Source: Atherix ibis
Lineage: Eukaryota; Arthropoda; Insecta; Diptera; Athericidae
Reading direction: 5' to 3'
NCBI GenBank assembly: GCA_958298945.1
Contig: OY282609.1
Coordinates: 40,128,954 to 40,192,953, forward strand
DNA length: 64,000 nucleotides
The position numbers were made by a program, and so were the translations under genes. Below, piece after piece: positions 62,501-64,000 of the stretch. Position 1 is the stretch's first letter. Every line of letters begins with the position of its first letter. A model generated the notes under the pieces. It saw only the letters and a program-made list of their open reading frames with translations. It had not been told where the DNA came from and did not search any database.

Positions 62501-63873
62501 AGTAGAAATTTTCTGTAGAAATTATATGTAGAAATTATATGTAGAAATTTTCAGTAGAAATTTTCAGTAGAAAATGTCAGTAGAAATATTCAGTAGAAAT
62601 TTTCTGTAGAAATTTTTACTACAAATTTTCAGTAGAAATTTTCTGTAGAAATTTTTACTACAAATTTTCAGTAGAAACTGTCAGTAGAAATTTTCAGAGA
62701 AATTTTCAGTACAAATTTACAGAGAAATTTTCAGTAGAAATTTTCAGTGGAAATTTTTAGTAGAAATTTTCAGTAGAAATTTTCAGTAGAAATTTTTAGT
62801 AGAAATTTTCAGTAGAAATTTTTAGTAGAAATTTTCAGTAGAAATTTTTAGTAGACATTTTTAGTAGAAATTTTCAGTAGAAATTTTCAGTAGAAATGTT
62901 CAGTAGAAATTTTCAGTAGAAATTTTCAGTAGAAATTTTCAGTAGAAATTTTTAGTAGAAAAATTCAGTAGAAATTTTCAGTAGAAATTTTCAGTAGAAA
63001 TTTTCAGTAGAAATTTTTAGTAGAAAAATTCTGTAGAAATTTTCAGTAGAAATTTTCTGTAGAATTTATCTGTAGAAATTTTCAGTAGAAATTTTCAGTA
63101 GAAAATATTAGTAGAAATTTTCAGTAGAAATTTACAGTAGACATTTTTAGTAGAAATTTTTAGTAGTAAAGTTGAGTAGAAGTTTCCAGTGGAAATTTCA
63201 GTAGAAATGTTCAGTAGAAATTATCAATAAAAAATTTCATTAGAAATTTTTAGTAGAAATTTTCAGTAGAAATGTTCAGTAGAAATATTCAGCAGAAATT
63301 TTCAGTAGAAATTTTCGGTAGGAATTTTTAGTAGAAATTTTCAGTAGAAATTTTTAGTACAAATTTTCAGTAGAAATTATTGTAGAAATATTCGGTAGAA
63401 ATTTTCAGTAGAAATTTTCTGTAGAAATTTTCTGTAAAAATTTTCAGCAGAAATAGTTAGTAGACATTTTCAGTAGAAATTTTCTGTAGCAATTTTCAGT
63501 AGAAATTTTCAGTTGAAAATTTCAGTAGAAATTTTCAGTAGAAATTGTCAGTAGAAATTTACAGTAGATATTTTTAGTAGAAATTTTCAATAGAAATTTT
63601 CATTAGAAATTTTTAGCAGAAATTTTCAGGGTAAAAATTTTCAGTAGAAATTTTCAGAGAAATTTTTAGTAGAAATTTTCAGTAGAAATTTACAGTAGAC
63701 ATTTTTAGTAGAAATTTTTAGTAGGAAAGTTGAGTAGAGGTTTCCAGTAGAAATTTCGGTAGAAATTTTCAGTAGAAATTATCAATAAAAAATTTCATTA
63801 GAAATTTTTAGTAGAAAATTTCAGTAGAAATGTTCAGTAGAAATATTCAGCAAAAAATTCCAGTACAAATTTT
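59573..63873. repeat. 4.3-4.6-kb higher-order unit, member 4
   Basis: This member repeats the order of member 3: the CAGCTGATATG series near 60,015, TTAGTAGTTTTC near 60,211, the perfect/near-perfect run at about 60,525-60,585, CAGGGTAAAA at 61,427 and 61,532, AACAAAAAG at 61,859 and GTTGAGTAGAAG at 62,329 (4,585 bp after 57,744). After 62.6 kb it agrees with member 2 (the GTACAAATTTACAGAG monomers near 62,709 and about 53,849), with a 65-bp ACTAC-bearing piece (CTGTAG - TTTTTACTAC) doubled or rejoined near 62,640. It lacks the 440-bp duplication of member 3. Confidence 0.9.
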
Positions 63874-64000
63874 CGTTAGAAATTTTTAGTAGAAATTTTC
63901 AGTAGAAATTTTCAGTAGAAATTTTCAGTAGAAATTTTCAGTAGAAACTTTCAGTAGAAATTTTCAGAAGAAAATTTTAGTAGAAAAATTCAGTAGAAAT
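63874..64000. repeat. Start of higher-order unit member 5 (cut by window end)
   Basis: TTTTCGTTAG at 63,874 opens another member. The remaining bases follow the order seen after 59,573 and 55,014 (five near-canonical monomers, then AAACTTTCAG, then CAGAAGAAAATTTTAG). The series therefore continues beyond the window and its true copy number is unknown. Confidence 0.9.

Larger units (their letters stand above)
1..64000. repeat. 13-bp satellite array filling the window
   Basis: The window consists entirely of a head-to-tail tandem repeat with canonical monomer CAGTAGAAATTTT, about 4,900 copies, all in one orientation. I saw no reverse-orientation tract and no non-repeat insertion. Monomers vary by point changes (TAGTAG, CAGCAG, CAGTGG, CTGTAG, AAAATGT, AAATATT) and by length: 12-mers CAGAGAAATTTT, 11-mers CAGGAAATTTT and rare 15-mers CAGGGTAAAAATTTT. 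Each unit has TAG on the + strand and TGA on the - strand, and 13 is not divisible by 3, so all six frames close about every 39 bp. The canonical unit has no ATG on either strand. It has no CpG and one CAG/CTG. This is non-coding satellite DNA, probably constitutive heterochromatin of a eukaryote. The host species and any centromeric role cannot be read from the sequence. Confidence 0.98.

Noticed and set aside
13264..62545. ATTATATGTAG pairs as promoters or replication origins
   Set aside because: They are monomer variants spread by amplification. Resemblance to TATA or AT-rich origin motifs is expected at this base composition and nothing else supports it.
1..64000. CRISPR array
   Set aside because: The repeat is 13 bp and head-to-tail with no unique spacers and no cas genes; it is a simple satellite.
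1..64000. Protein-coding genes or repeat-protein ORFs on either strand
   Set aside because: TAG (+) and TGA (-) occur in each unit and cycle through all frames every 39 bp. Short openings appear only where a monomer has lost its stop. Variant ATGs such as AAATGTTCAG meet a stop after about seven codons.
1..64000. Telomeric repeat
   Set aside because: No known telomere motif of the TTAGGG, TTTAGGG, TTAGG or TTAGGC type is seen in tandem, and the unit lacks the G-run typical of telomeres.
1..64000. Centromere protein box (CENP-B type)
   Set aside because: No sequence fitting TTCG followed at the right distance by CGGG was seen. A centromeric role cannot be supported from sequence alone.
1..64000. 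Inserted transposon or terminal inverted repeats
   Set aside because: No segment departs from the 13-bp family for more than a monomer or two, and no inverted copies were found.

Overview
The whole 64-kb window is one uninterrupted satellite DNA array. The repeat unit is 13 bp, read on the + strand as CAGTAGAAATTTT (3 of 13 bases G/C). All of it runs in the same orientation, which gives roughly 4,900 monomers. I found no gene, RNA gene, transposon, CRISPR array or unique sequence. Coding is excluded by the unit itself. Each unit carries TAG on the + strand and TGA on the - strand, and because 13 is one more than a multiple of three, every frame is stopped about every 39 bp. The canonical unit has no ATG on either strand. 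An array this long and AT-rich, with layered higher-order structure, suggests eukaryotic heterochromatin (pericentromeric, subtelomeric or a knob). The species cannot be named from the sequence.

Layout. From 1 to about 13.2 kb is an older-looking, more diverged compartment. It is rich in 12-bp units (CAGAGAAATTTT) and in variants such as CTGTAGGAATTTT and TTGCCGTAG. It holds a separated repeat pair about 6.73 kb apart (about 180-1,210 and 6,910-7,940), a tandem pair of about 1,668 bp (1,512-3,180 and 3,181-4,849), and a tandem pair of 768/756 bp (10,895-11,662 and 11,663-12,418). From about 13.2 kb onward a new marker pair of monomers (ATTATATGTAG, usually doubled) appears and recurs every 0.4-2.8 kb to the end.

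The right compartment is built of successive large segmental duplications: 595 bp near 14.2-15.3 kb; about 2.3-2.4 kb at 16.4-20.9 kb; 3.9-4.0 kb at 25.15-32.2 kb; about 2.4 kb at 31.7-36.6 kb; about 7.1-7.4 kb at 34.65-49.4 kb; and a 4.3-4.6 kb higher-order unit repeated from about 46.3 kb to the right edge. These duplications overlap and are nested, so a later one often copied part of an earlier one.

How it works together. The array looks like a record of repeated unequal exchange or replication-based amplification. Most size differences between paired copies are whole multiples of 13 bp (13, 26, 52, 65, 78, 299), as expected for in-register slippage or exchange. A few (12, 95, 108 bp) are out of register and look like break-and-join scars. 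Runs of perfect monomers (up to 15 units, 15,311-15,505) sit at a fixed place inside the higher-order units and differ in unit number between copies. Landmark variant modules (TAATAACAGTCAGCAG, CAGCTGATATG, the GTTGAGTAGAGG block, and CGTTAG) let the copies be aligned by eye. All copy boundaries are approximate, because they fall inside near-identical monomers. Statements of near-identity come from reading selected stretches, not from a computed alignment.
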